Below, in pieces: positions 46,671 to 57,458 of a stretch of 64,000 nt of DNA. The DNA comes from Neoceratodus forsteri (taxonomy: Eukaryota; Chordata; Ceratodontiformes; Ceratodontidae): positions 694,601,501 through 694,665,500 of the forward strand of contig CM057454.1 of NCBI GenBank assembly GCA_016271365.2, in the 5' to 3' direction. Under the pieces are notes generated by a model that made no database searches, had not been told where the DNA came from, and worked only from the letters and a program-made list of their open reading frames with translations. The position numbers were made by a program, and so were the translations under genes. Every line of letters starts with the position of its first letter. The stretch's first letter is position 1.

Positions 46671-46861
46671 GTAACTTAGTAGGGAAAGTAATTACAGCTT
46701 AGAACAAAAGACAGGGTTGAAAAGGAATGGACCTTGTCTTGGATTCAAAGAAGTTTTATCAGCAGCTACGCTTGCTTCCATGCTTACAGAGTCCAAAATA
46801 TTGCCAAGAAATTTGATGGATGTAGCCAGGTCTAAGGTTTTCTCTTTGGCCAGAGGATCAT

Positions 46862-47615
46862 TTATAGATGTAAAAAATTGAATGAAGTATTTATACCTTC
46901 CTCTGGAATGGAGTCTGGTGGATCTATTAAAAGGAAATCATCCAGGAAATGGAGCATGGCTGGTCTATGGGATACATTGAGTAATGCCCCAAAAAAGGGC
47001 TTCAGCAATTTGATTGAACAACTTGAGGCTGCTCCTGCATCTAAAGGCAAGTCGGACTGTGAAGTAATATTGATTTTCCCAAGACATACCATATAGGTGC
47101 AAGGGATAACTAGGCAGTAGTTTAAAAGCATCTGTGATGTAAGCCTTAGAAAGCCATGTTCCTGTGCCAAAATGCTTGATTAGTGCGATGGCATCTATAT
47201 GAGTGTAGGATATGAAATACTCCTCAGCTGGAATTAATGAAGTAATACTGGGTGTAGAAGAAGCATGAGGAGCAGAGAGATCCATGATGAGAATCTTTTT
47301 GCCTGAGAACCTCTGTGTTGCAATACCAATCAGATTACTATGAAAAATAGGAAATTGTGGTCAAAGGAATGGACCAATAATGAAGTTCTTTTGCAGCTCC
47401 TTCTGAAGTAGTTGTTTAACAATGTCTGGTTCATGTAATGCATATTGCAGAATGTGACAAATGTAAGATTCAGAAGGAATTGCAGCTATGCCAGTATGAA
47501 AACCATGCTGAAATCCTAAATGGAGCTGAGCAATGGCAGGACAGAAAGGATGGGAGACCAAAGCATCTACCAACTTAGAGATGTTGAGAGGAGTTGAGGG
47601 ATGGAAAATAATCAT
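46862..47615 (-). pseudogene. DIRS reverse transcriptase
   Basis: The N-terminal block (47615-47361) has LHLGFQHGFHTGI and VKQLLQKELQKNFIIGPF, a block shared by DIRS and Ngaro RTs. After a shift (47285-46965) come YTHIDAIALIKHFGTGTW and KAYITDAFKLLP, corresponding to the first Asp block (kDIkdAFr), then MSWENQYYFTVRLAF. The catalytic block reads MLHFLDDFLLID (46962-46927), where most families have YLDDF. Reading frames change at about 47360 and 47100, so the gene is dead. Confidence 0.82.
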
Positions 47616-48057
47616 TTGGAAGACTTGAGAGCCTTAGGAAAAACACTGTGAGCATGAGTGTCACCACAATAACTGCATGCATGCAGAAAGCTGCAATTCA
47701 AATAGAAACATCCTTTGGCATTGAAACTGAAGCAGGCTTGATGATTTCCAAACATCCAGGCAGGACATCCCAGGGCATCAGAATGAGCTTGAGAGTTCAC
47801 AATGGTATGAATGAGTCCAGAATGAGTGGCAGGCAGCAAAGAAGGAGAAAGTCTGGAGTCCGAGGAAGAAACAGTGGAAGAGGACACAATCAGTGAGCAC
47901 AGTGGAGCCAAGTGGTTAAAAGGACCACAAAGACAGCAGGTAAGAGTCCTCAGACCAGCAAAATGGTGACAAAACAGGGTTCATTGTCACGGACTGCCCA
48001 GTTCAACTTGTTATTATAGTGTTGCAATGCAACAGCCACCGTAGCAGAAAAGGACTT
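47612..48057 (-). pseudogene. DIRS gag, C-terminal part with zinc knuckle
   Basis: Downstream of L1 copy 2 the gag frame resumes with ALQHYNNKLNWAVRDNEPCF, the Trp-containing motif common near the end of DIRS gag cores. After a stop, a segment (47911-47612) carries ACFSFNAKGCFYLNCSFLH and CSYCGDTHAHSVF, a Cys/His cluster of the DIRS zinc-finger type that would bind element RNA. The last Cys of the usual pattern is replaced (HSVF instead of H-x-x-C). Confidence 0.7.
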
Positions 48058-48058
48058 A
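48042..48058 (+). repeat. Target-site duplication of L1 copy 2 (left)
   Basis: tagcagaaaaggactta; the partner at 56297-56313 differs at one base. Confidence 0.85.
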
Positions 48059-49581
48059 AAAAAAAAAGATTTTATTGAGACATCACATATAAACACATGA
48101 AGTGTATAATAGAAGAAATAACATGATCCCAAAATTAATACACCCGTTTAACATACTAAGAAAGTGTTATACATCTATCCAGCATTGTGCATAAAATTAT
48201 TTCTAATCCCACCCCCCCCCTTCCATACAGTGGATTAATTTTCAAACGTTAGGAGAGGAGCAAGTAAATAAATAACTTCCTTCCAAGAAATGTCTCTATG
48301 TAAATCATAATATTCATATTTGTTCAATTTGGACAGTCTCTTGTATCACATATGTCCATCTAAATGAATCAAAATCTTCCAATTCTTCTGCATTCCATCA
48401 GGCCAGAATTAATCTTTTAGTGGCCATTGTTGCTAAACATACTATTTTCCTCTGATTTCCTAATAATTCTAGATCTTGAAAATCATTTAATGCCATATAT
48501 TTGAAACTCAAGGGAAGGTCTATATTTAAACCTAAGTTCAGTAACATCTTTGTTTTTTTTTCTCACCATTCTTATATGTGTTTATAAAACCATATGCAAT
48601 GATACAGACTTCCCAAGGAGTCACATCCATACCAACAGGTCTTTATTCCATCCTTCCTTATAGTACCTAATATATGAGGAGTAAAATATGCCCTATCCAA
48701 AACATTTTTCTGGATAACTTTATTTTTGGCATAAAGATAGTCTTTATTAGCTTTTATTCTTAAATTCTTCCATTGTTGTGCTGTGTATCCTAGTTTATTT
48801 TCTTTTTTTTATTTACCATTTGTTATAGTCCAAGGGTCATTTGAATTAGTTACTAATACAGCATAGATTTGCTGTGCTAATTTTGTTTCCCTTTTTGTTA
48901 AATGTTAGTATGTTCTTCAATCAAAATTGATAAATCATGCCTCTTCCCTTGGGAAATCTGAAAACTATTCTATATAAGGTTTGATGATAATTAAAACTAG
49001 TTTTCTTAGTATCAGGAAATAATATATTAAAGTCTTCTAGTGAAATAAATGTATCCTCCTCCATTAACTGAGCCCACGTATACACCTCCAAGTTATCTTA
49101 AAGTCTTAACTTCTATAACAATTTATTTTTGCTTATGGTGGGATTCCCCCAGACATTCAAAAATATCCTGGGGAAAAGTGCATGCTCTCTAATCCTTTGT
49201 ATTGTTTGTGACAAGTCTTGTAAGATATATTTTCAGAATTGTACTCCTTACCCCCACTTCGTGAATAATGTTATTATAATTCCTAAAAGACAAGCCTTCC
49301 CAAAAAGAGTCTCCTAAAATGTATCTTTTTCATGCAAAAAGACCCATTCCTATAACAGCTTAGTCTGAAAGTCCACTGCATAGGACAAGGAGTCAAGGCA
49401 ACTATATCCCCCCTGTTTCCTAATATAAATCAAGTTTTTCCATGGGATTCTGGGCTTTGCCCTTCTCCAAAGAAATTTAATAAATCTCCTCCTAATGTTA
49501 CTTAACCATTTTTCATTCAGTAAACCTATTAAAATGTATGGTAGAACATTGTTACTGTAAGACATTAATCTTTTCCTAGGG

Positions 49582-49658
49582 TTGTTATACCATCGATGTG
49601 ATGTACCATTGTTGTTAACCCATTGATGGTACGTCACATCAATAATACAGTATAACAA
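49582..49658. repeat. Hairpin near the left end of the TTAA element
   Basis: ttgttatac, then atcgatgtgatgtaccattg, pairs with cattgatggtacgtcacatc and gtataacaa around a short ttgttaacc loop. The right arm has a few extra bases (aataatacag). Confidence 0.75.
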
Positions 49659-50410
49659 AATGAAATTAACACACTCAGCCATCCGCTTGGCAGCACAGGC
49701 AGCCGCACAATGCAATCACCATTTGAACTCTATGAATGAAATGACAATTCACATAGGTCACATAATACAAAGGCCAGCAGCTACTTTTCCTGAGCGAGAA
49801 GCACAAAACTTTCCAAGTGGATTTTTATCCCCCCACTGCCGCCACTCATACAGAAACTCCAATATCAGTTCCTCACTTTCTCCCTGTAATGCCTGTCTGT
49901 TAGTTCTTTTTTTCATCCACTACTTGCCTCTTAAATAAGTCTTCATATTTTTTTTATTGTCTCCCCTGGATGTTTCTCACAGTTCTGAATGCCATAGCTC
50001 TGAACCATACTGCATTTCCCATATATCCACAGCACAACCCAAGCAAATGTTTTACAGCTTAACTGATTGGATGTAGCATGTCACATGATCCATGCCTACA
50101 GTCGTAACTATTGTGACTTTTGTTTCCTTTTTTGAACACTTTTTACTGTTATTTGCTCATAATAAAAATCTATACCATTTTTAAGAGGCTTCTGGTATTT
50201 AAATAAATGTTTGTTTTTTTTTGACCGAGCCAAGTAGTGTGGATGTTATCAGTACAAGTTAAGAAAAGGACTGTCACTATTTACTGTATAAAGTAACTGG
50301 AAACTTAGCATGTGTCATCAGTTAGCCACGATGCCCATACACTATAAAAGACAATGAATGGGCATCAGTGATCAACCACACTATGCTAAGTAAGCAATAA
50401 GACATGACAG

Positions 50411-50521
50411 GGTGTGCGTTAGACACTTTAACACACGGCTAGGAGGCGTAGTGAGGCATGAGGCCACCAGCTGAGTGCGTCCAGCCTCCTGGCCGTGTGT
50501 TAAAGTGTCTAACCTTACACC
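50411..50521. repeat. Left subterminal hairpin
   Basis: The arm ttagacactttaacacacgg at 50419-50438 is perfectly complementary to ccgtgtgttaaagtgtctaa at 50493-50512. The pairing extends on both sides with few mismatches. The loop is about 41 bp. Confidence 0.85.
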
Positions 50522-50868
50522 CTGGAGTGCTATTGCGCTTATGAAATGGCCATCTTTAGTGGAAATTGCATTTGGTAGGTTAAATTTGCAATTTAAAGTA
50601 GGAAAAACATGTATGTTTGTGTACTTTTTAATAAAATAGTTCCTCCGCCTAAGTGTCCTGTGGGTTTTGCACTTAGGACTTTTGTCCGAGAAAGGCTTCT
50701 GTACTTTAGGTCTGGTTGTCATGGCAGTATTCACCTCCCCACACACACACGTTGTGTGTAGACAAATAAAATGCATCTGTTTTCTTTTTATAATAATTTA
50801 ATGTTAAAATTTGAAGATCAGGTGGGCTGGTACAGAGAGACACACAGAAGCGAGCAGGACGGCAGGTA

Positions 50869-51135
50869 CAGTGAGTGGGCTGGTAAGCCGATTGCGGTTT
50901 TGTTTTAAAGAGAACGATCGTGAGTGAGCGAGGGTAGTGAGATCAGGGTTCAGTTTAAAAAGCATTGTATGCAGTTCATGTCAAAATGTACAGTGAGTGG
51001 GCTGGTAGCTCGATTGCGTTTCGCTTTAAAGAGATCGCAGCTGTACACTCCCCGCCCGAGGAACGATCGTTAGTGAGCGAAAGTGGCAAGATCGCAGTTC
51101 AGTTTAAAAAATCGTATGCAGTTCATGTGAAAACA
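50869..51135 (+). repeat. Diverged tandem duplication in inner element
   Basis: Two units share, in order, cagtgagtgggctggta, cgattgcg, tttaaagaga, gaacgatcgt, agtgagcga, cagtttaaaa and gtatgcagttcatgt. Unit 1 is about 50869-50988 and unit 2 about 50989-51135. The second unit has an extra ~25 bp block with ctgtacactccccgcccg. Confidence 0.75.
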
Positions 51136-54100
51136 GTGGGCAATCTGAACACGAGGTCACAGGTATTTATTTTATTTGTTGCACTTAGGCTGGCACCACT
51201 TATGGCACAAACAAGATGGCTGCTTTTTTTTTTTTTAAGGTTCTGAGTGGGCAGCATCACTTATATCAATGCTCACTGCCCAGTTTTGGACCTTTTTCCT
51301 GTGCATCAGACAGAATATCACATCCCTAGCAGCCAATCATAGCTCTTATTTCATGATGCCCATTTCATAATATCTCATGGTTCCCTTGCCAACTGTGGTA
51401 AACCTCTCGAGCTGTGCTCTCGAGGTTTACCTAAGTTGCCAAGGATACCACCTTACTCCAGCACAGTGTGGTTAATCACTGATGTCAATACATTATCCTC
51501 TATATATTTTGTATAACAAAGATTATGTGTGGGAGTGCTATCATGTTAAGCATTTCAACCCTCCCCCATAAGGATAATTACATTTTTCCCATCCTTCCAA
51601 TAACCTGGACACTTTTTCTTTAGCTGTGTCATAATTGATGGCAATAGTTTCCATGTGGTTCCTAGCAATAAAGACTCCCAAATATTTCACTTGTTCACTT
51701 ATTGTAAAATCATGTACAATATCATGGTCTAATATACAGCTGGGGGCATAGGTTTCCAAAACAATATATTTGGCTTTATTCAATGTATACCCTGACAAAG
51801 CTCCCTAACTATTAAGTTCCTGCAAGATCAAGGACAAAACTTTATTAATATCCTGAACTATCAATAAAATGTCATCTGCAAAGACATTAAGCTTAATTTC
51901 CTGATCTTGTATTGTAATTCTTTAATTAATTCACACTGCCCAATAGTTCATAGTAAGGGTTCTAAAATAATCCAGGGGATGGGGGCATTCCTGTCTCACT
52001 CCATTATTCATCTTTAATGGATCCCCCACATAGGAGGTCACCACAAATCTGGCCATGGTACTTTTGTATAATAAAGCCATTATTTTGATTAACCTGTCTG
52101 GTAAGCCCCAAATCCTCAGAGTTTCTTACATAAAAATCTCTGTTTATTAAATCAAAGACCTTAGAGGCATCTATCGCCAGAGCATGAATTAATATTTTAT
52201 TTAACTGAGCATAATTTATTAGGTATTGGACTCTTCTTGTGACACTGAAAATAGTACATCCCATAATAAAACCAAACTGGTCATTAAGTATGGCTCTTGG
52301 TAGTTCCCCTTTAATCCTATTCACTAAAAACTTCTCCAAAATGTTATAATCACAATTAAGCAAGGCAATTGGTCTATAACTGTCAATTTCCATTGCCATT
52401 TCCACACTTTTAATATTAAGATCACTTTGGCTTTCTTCATAGATGGCGGAATGTACTGTAGTTGTCTTGTTCAATTATATCCTGAAGCATTAAAAATAAC
52501 CAGGGTAGTAGGTTATCCCAAAAAGTTAAATAAAACTCAATGGTCAACCAATTGAGTCCAGGACTTTTATTCTTAGGCATGATTATAATCATTAACATGT
52601 AACATTTTCTGGACCCAAAGTTTCACTCTCTATGTACTCATTCTGAACCTGATGTATGCACCATTACCTATGCACCATTTATACTGCATGTATGTAACTC
52701 CCAGGTCGCATCTGGAAATGAGTGGATCCCACTCAGTATGCTTATCTGGTAAATCTCTTAATAAATAAATAAATTAAAAAAATAAATCACATCCTGAATC
52801 TCATTTTTTTTTTAAATCTCATGATTACAATTTATTAGTGGGAGCTGGGCTCTATTCAAATAGTCCTTAATTGCTTCAAGTGAAGGTTGTAATTTAGATG
52901 GATAAATATTTTTATAAGCCTCATTCATCAATTTATCATTCACCAAATTATTACCTTTGTCATCTATTAGGCTGGAAATTACATTTTTTCATTTTTTTAA
53001 CAAATTTGCCAACATTTTCCCAGACTTATCACCTTGAACATATTTGGCTTTTTTTTAACTTTAGCTAAGTAGGCTTCAAACTCTTTGTTAATAATCTCCA
53101 GTTTTTCACTTTTAATTTAAACCACTGTTATAATCTTGAGTAACTAGTTAATCAAGCACTTTTAACCTTCTATTCAGCTCCTGTATTTTCCCCTTCCTTC
53201 TTTTATCAAGAAAGGCGTTATGAGATATAATAACACCCCTGATTATGGCTTTAAAAGCATACCAAAGTTTTGTTATTGGTTGTGTTCCATCATAATTTAA
53301 AGACCAAAATTCCTTAATAGTGCTTTTAATTTTCTGACAAAGACTAACATCCCCCAGTAATGTATTACCAAGTCTCCACTGGTGAGAATATAGTCTATTT
53401 GGTTCTTGTATATCCATGTTCATCTTATTAGGGCATGACCTGTTATATAAATTGAATTAATTGCAACATTTCTTAGCATAGGTAACAAGCTTTTAGAAAT
53501 AACATTTGGTCAGTCCTTAAGAACCCAAAATTCTTTTGATCATGATGTGTATATTCTTTTGAACCTCAGTTTAACACTCTCTATCTATTAGATCATGTTG
53601 AGACACAAAATCATTTATTAATTTAAATAAATAAATGTTTGTTGAAGTAATTTTTAGTGTCTTATCCATACCAACATCCATTAATATGCTATAATCTCCC
53701 ATTAATATACTATTTTGTGCTGTTAATTTGCTTAGTGTCTCAGTCACCTCTGCTAAAAATGCTGCAGAATTAACAAAAGGAGCATATATCAACCTCACAG
53801 TCAGGGTAACACCTCTTACATTAATTTTCACCAGCAAAATTATCCCATTGTTATCAGAGAAGGTTTGCAATACATCAAAGAGGATGTTTTTTCTAAAATG
53901 AAGTGCCACTCCAGCACTTTTTTTGTTCCCTCAGATGAGAATAAGTGAACTACTCATTTCTGCTTTAGTTTCTTAATTTCATTTTGATCTCGATTTGTTT
54001 CATGCAAGGCCATGCAAAAGGCATTTTTTTAAAGGAGAGCAGTCTTGTCCTTTTAATGTGAGAATGGATCCCATTAACATTTTGGAACTCAAAAATTAAT

Positions 54101-54559
54101 TTACTAATTTTCATAATACATTATGAATGGTCTAACTCCTTTACTAGCCCCTACAATTAACAGACATTGAACAACTGTTGAAAGAGATGTCAAACCTATA
54201 TCCCAGTGAAAAAAAGCATTTAAAGCCCTATTTTTAAATTTCGTATATCTCCTGAAGAAAAAATAAACAAGTATGAGATCCAGACTAGCTCTATTCTTTC
54301 TCCTCATTCCTTCCCCGCCACTGGGTTCATTAAAGATCAACCATTTTGCTCATTCCTGCCCATGCACCTAGAGAGAAAAGAGGGAAAAAATAGGTTAAAT
54401 ACAAACAATTAGACCTTCAACCAGAGACTCAGATTTCTTCCTGGCATCTCTAAAAGTATTCATTTTATTCAAATAAATTCAGAATCTTTCTTCATAAATC
54501 TTTTTCAGCTTCCTTTGCTGTTGGAAAAATTAGGTGTGTCTCTTCAAAAATAACTTTTA

Positions 54560-56113
54560 ACTATAACATTGTAGATTTTACACTGTTAACCCAAAGTTTA
54601 TTTTGTAGAAAGTCAATTTTTTTCCTTTCCTGCACTATTTCATCTGGGTAGTCCTGGTAAATATTCACCTTGGCCCCCATCACCACAATCCACTTTTTCT
54701 TGTAAACTTGTGTCATGAGGATTTCTTTGTCCTTTGATTTTTAAAATAATCACAATTGCTGGTGTTGGCGAAATATTTTGTCCCAGAACTCCTCCAGGTC
54801 ACTAAACTCTGTAAGTCCTATCAATCCCCAACTGTATATTAGAAATCTCAGTGTCCATGTGTGCATCAAAAATGTGATTTAAGGAGTCTCTAAAGGGCCT
54901 AAGGTCATCCCAGGCCTCTTGCACCCCCAGCAGTCTTATACTGTTTCTATGTGCCCTTGTCTCAAAGTCCAACATTTTTTTTCTTTTCAATCCCTATTTA
55001 ACTCTTCCAAGTTCTTAATTTGTCTCTGGATAAGCATATTAGTGTCTTCAATATCTGCGACTTTTTGTTGTAAGCTCTGCATATTTTGTCTTATTTGAAG
55101 GTTCTCAGCCACCAATGAGTTTAATGTGGTCTGAATGTTACTGATTTTTTCCTCCCAAGATCCAATTTTTTTTACTCCGTCATTTAATATTGCCAACTAT
55201 AACAGAATGTGTTTGGCCCAAGAAGGGCATCTAGCCTCTTCCTCTTCCAAGATTTCAGAGTCAGACTGAGCTTCATGATAGTCCATTTTAGAATCAGTAT
55301 CATTCTGGTTTAAGTGAATTATCAGCTCTTTATCTTTAATAACAGAGCTGTGCCTTTCACAGGCCTGTTTTTGTTTTTCCCATATTATGAATTTTCTGTT
55401 TAATTTCAACCCCACTGCCAGAGTCCCTGTAACTCACAGTCAGTGCCACATAATTTTCTTTTGTATCAGTAGTAGTAGAAAGGTCAGACATCATTGAACT
55501 AGTCTCTGGTACTACATGTACCTCAACTTGTAAATTATTCTGTGTATATGAGGGAGTATCAATAATTGATTTAGTGACAGGGTTTGCATTTACCAGAGCT
55601 CATCAGCTCAACTCCTCCTCAGATGCCTCAGATATTATTACAGTGTTCGTGCAAGTTTTAATAATTAATTCATGATCACCATCATTGGCCTCTTAGCATT
55701 CTCTTTCTGGAGCTCAGCGACCTCTTTGGAGATATTACCAGGATTCCCTTGAACTTCAGATTCTTTACTGGTACAGCTTTCTCCTTTCACTGACTTCAGT
55801 GAAGTCTTCCCTTCTAGCGCATCTTCCCTAGTCATTATGGCTGCAGGTAATACTAGTCCTTCTTTTCTGCAGAAGATTGGAGCAGGTTTCAGATGTTTTA
55901 TCTCTTCCTTCTACAGGTTGGTAACAGTCAGCAGTTTGTTGGGGATTACCTGTTTTTCCACTGGTTTCAATGTTTGGGAATTGCTTTTTCTGTGCTTTTG
56001 CAGTCTGACTGCTTGGATTTCAAAGCTGCTGCCTGAAGCTGAGTATTCAATACTGACCACCGCACAGATTTACCTGGTGGGGTAGACAAGTTAGCTTTTT
56101 TCTTTGGAGGCAT
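54560..56113 (-). pseudogene. L1 copy 2 ORF1
   Basis: It starts near 56113 with MPPKKKANLSTPPGKSVRW, a basic N-terminus. It is disrupted through a Ser/Glu-rich part. It then has a coiled-coil segment (55196-54987: LNSLVAENLQIRQNMQSLQQ, then KVADIEDTNMLIQRQIKNL) and the RRM-like start RAHRNSIRLLGVQEAWDDL (about 54960-54900). This order (basic, coiled coil, RRM) is that of L1/Tx1 ORF1p. Several stops are present. Confidence 0.75.
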
Positions 56114-56296
56114 TTTATACCCATAGCTGTAAAGGGTTTTGCTGAGATTCCTCTTGAGGTTAGTTATCTCTGAAGGTGGTGCTTCCTCTGTCATGCTTTC
56201 AGATGAACATCATGGTGTGGAATGTGTACACCTGGGGAAGGGAATAGAGCTTCTTCCTCATTAGCAGCTCACTTCATCCATGTGGGTGTGCCTCCT

Positions 56297-56313
56297 TAGC
56301 AGAAAAAGACTTA
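56297..56313 (+). repeat. Target-site duplication of L1 copy 2 (right)
   Basis: tagcagaaaaagactta, one mismatch to 48042-48058. Confidence 0.85.
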
Positions 56314-57062
56314 CAATAATCATAAAATAGTGTACTGCAGTAACAGGAACTAAGTTCCACCATGAAATACAAGTTGGAATCCAGTTCAGCACAGTGGTCA
56401 GGGAATGCCAAGCAAAGGATGTTCCCATAAAGGCTGAAGGCAAGAACAAACTCAGAAATCATTACCTTGCATAGAAGGTGGGGATCCTTAGATTTGACAA
56501 CAACAGATAAGCCACTGCAGGAAACAATGCAATTGTCCATGAAGTCTTGGGAGGAAATCAGGTGGGAAACCAAATTAACATTGATGATGTCCTTGCAGAG
56601 GTGGTCCGAGATGAGATGAACCAGAGAAATGACAGGATTAGAAAGAGGGGGCAATGTATTTGGCATGATAATAGCAACAGGAGCGGGACTTGGTACAACT
56701 GGTGGAGCCGGAGCCGGAGATGGAGGACTGTTGCTTGGAGAAGGAAGGTGATCAGGACAAGGGGCAAGCAGAGATGGAGGTAGCTGCATCAAGATATAGG
56801 CCTTGAAAGTGTACATGTGAGACTGAAGAGCAAATACAGAAGAAGATATTTGAGCCATGAAGTCACGTATCTCAGACATGGGAGACGAAAGCTGAGGAGC
56901 CATGGGACCAGGTGCTGGAGCCAGCATAGGCTACAAGCTAGAGATACAAAGGTCATAAAGGTCCCACTTATGAGCAGAAGCAGGGTATGCAATGCCACAG
57001 CAGTGAAGATCTGCAGTCAGGCAAGGTACAGTCCAATTAGTAAAAGATAGGTGAGTCTTGGC
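56314..57062 (-). pseudogene. DIRS gag, central part
   Basis: A minus-strand frame open from about 56927 to the L1 copy 2 junction. It has a Pro-rich linker (SPSNSPPSPAPAPPVVPSPA), then HLISDHLCKDIINVNLVSHL, EFVLAFSLYGNILCLAF and MVELSSCYCSTLFYDYCKSF. The pattern hVDhxxLL and WxxAFxxYxxV seen in DIRS gag cores is recognisable here with substitutions. A stop near 56930 separates it from the N-terminal part, whose frame reaches this segment once L1 copy 3 is set aside. Confidence 0.65.
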
Positions 57063-57074
57063 AGTGTGCTTTCT
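57063..57074 (+). repeat. Target-site duplication of L1 copy 3 (left)
   Basis: agtgtgctttct, identical to 61052-61063. Confidence 0.88.
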
Positions 57075-57458
57075 TTTCAAATTAAATATATTTTATTCAT
57101 TTGTAGGAAGAGTTAACATATCACTTAGTTCAAACATTTGACAGAAGCAATCACATAATCTTTTTGCTTGAACAAATGTTGTATGCTAGGGTTCTGTTAC
57201 ATTACAGTGTCATCAGGAGTATGTGCTGTGAACATAATCCTAGCTTTATTCACATACTGCAATCTTAGCTGTCTACAGAGACCCTTCCATAACCCTCCTC
57301 CTACCTCCCCTTCCCCAAACCCCCCTCCATCCCTCTCAGGTATGCAGCAACAGTATCAAGCATTACCTATAGCCCAGGTAAGGTAGCCAGGGAGGCCCAT
57401 CCTTAATGTAGCCATGCCACTGTTGTGGTTATACCCTCTCCACACTTTGCCTTCTTAT

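Larger units (their letters stand above)
50363..51484. mobile_element. Inner element with 25 bp TIRs and subterminal hairpins
   Basis: The left end catcagtgatcaaccacac (50363 on) is inverted-repeated at 51460-51484 (tgtggttaatcactgatg). Just inside the left TIR is a hairpin with ~35 bp arms (50411-50445 / 50487-50521, around gttagacactttaacacac). Just inside the right TIR is a hairpin (51380-51449, around ggtaaacctctcgag). Between them is a diverged tandem duplication (50869-51135). No transposase frame is present. The superfamily is unknown and the flanking duplication could not be established. Confidence 0.6.
49569..51545. mobile_element. TTAA-flanked DNA element (1.98 kb), piggyBac/Kolobok-like
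   Basis: It is flanked on both sides by TTAA (49565-49568 and 51546-51549). When one TTAA and the insert are ignored, the host L1 ORF2 reads through in frame at this point. TTAA duplications are typical of piggyBac and Kolobok transposons. The ends are not classical for either (tcttttcctaggg on the left, catgatagcactccc on the complementary right), though ttgttatac occurs near both ends. No transposase frame is present. It contains a strong hairpin (49582-49658) and an inner element (50363-51484). Confidence 0.65.
48500..54114 (-). pseudogene. L1 copy 2 ORF2, split by a DNA element
   Basis: It starts near an ATG at 54114 with FQNVNGIHSHIKR, an endonuclease N-terminus. It continues with VRLIYAPFVNSAAFLAEV and ILMGDYSILMDVGMDKT (GDFN block, with Asn to Ser). 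A pre-RT segment (53423-53148, WRLGNTLLGD and LWYAFKAIIRGVI) follows. The RT has YRPIALLNCDYNILEKFL, DQFGFIMG and LAIDASKVFDLINRDF (first Asp block, 52474-52120), then YLGVFIARNHM (51690 area). After the inserted element it resumes with LPYILIGLL, FIKFLWRRAKPRIPW and LIYIRKQGGYSCLD (49550-49390). Stops and shifts are numerous. The 3' part (48500-49350) has only weak coding character. Confidence 0.8.
48059..56296 (-). mobile_element. L1-type LINE copy 2 (8.24 kb including a 2 kb insert)
   Basis: A minus-strand L1/Tx1-like element is flanked by a 17 bp duplication with one mismatch. Its A-tail (on the plus strand a T-rich start after aaaaaaaaaagattttatt) abuts the left duplication. ORF1 and ORF2 lie in order. 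Subtracting the TTAA-flanked insert (49565-51545) leaves about 6.26 kb, almost the same as L1 copy 1. It is inserted in the DIRS gag. In sequence it is a different subfamily from copies 1 and 3. Confidence 0.88.

Noticed and set aside
50363..51484. hAT assignment of the inner TIR element based on cagtg near its ends
   Set aside because: The 8 bp flanks (atgggcat-like and atgtcaat-like) do not match, so no hAT duplication is supported.
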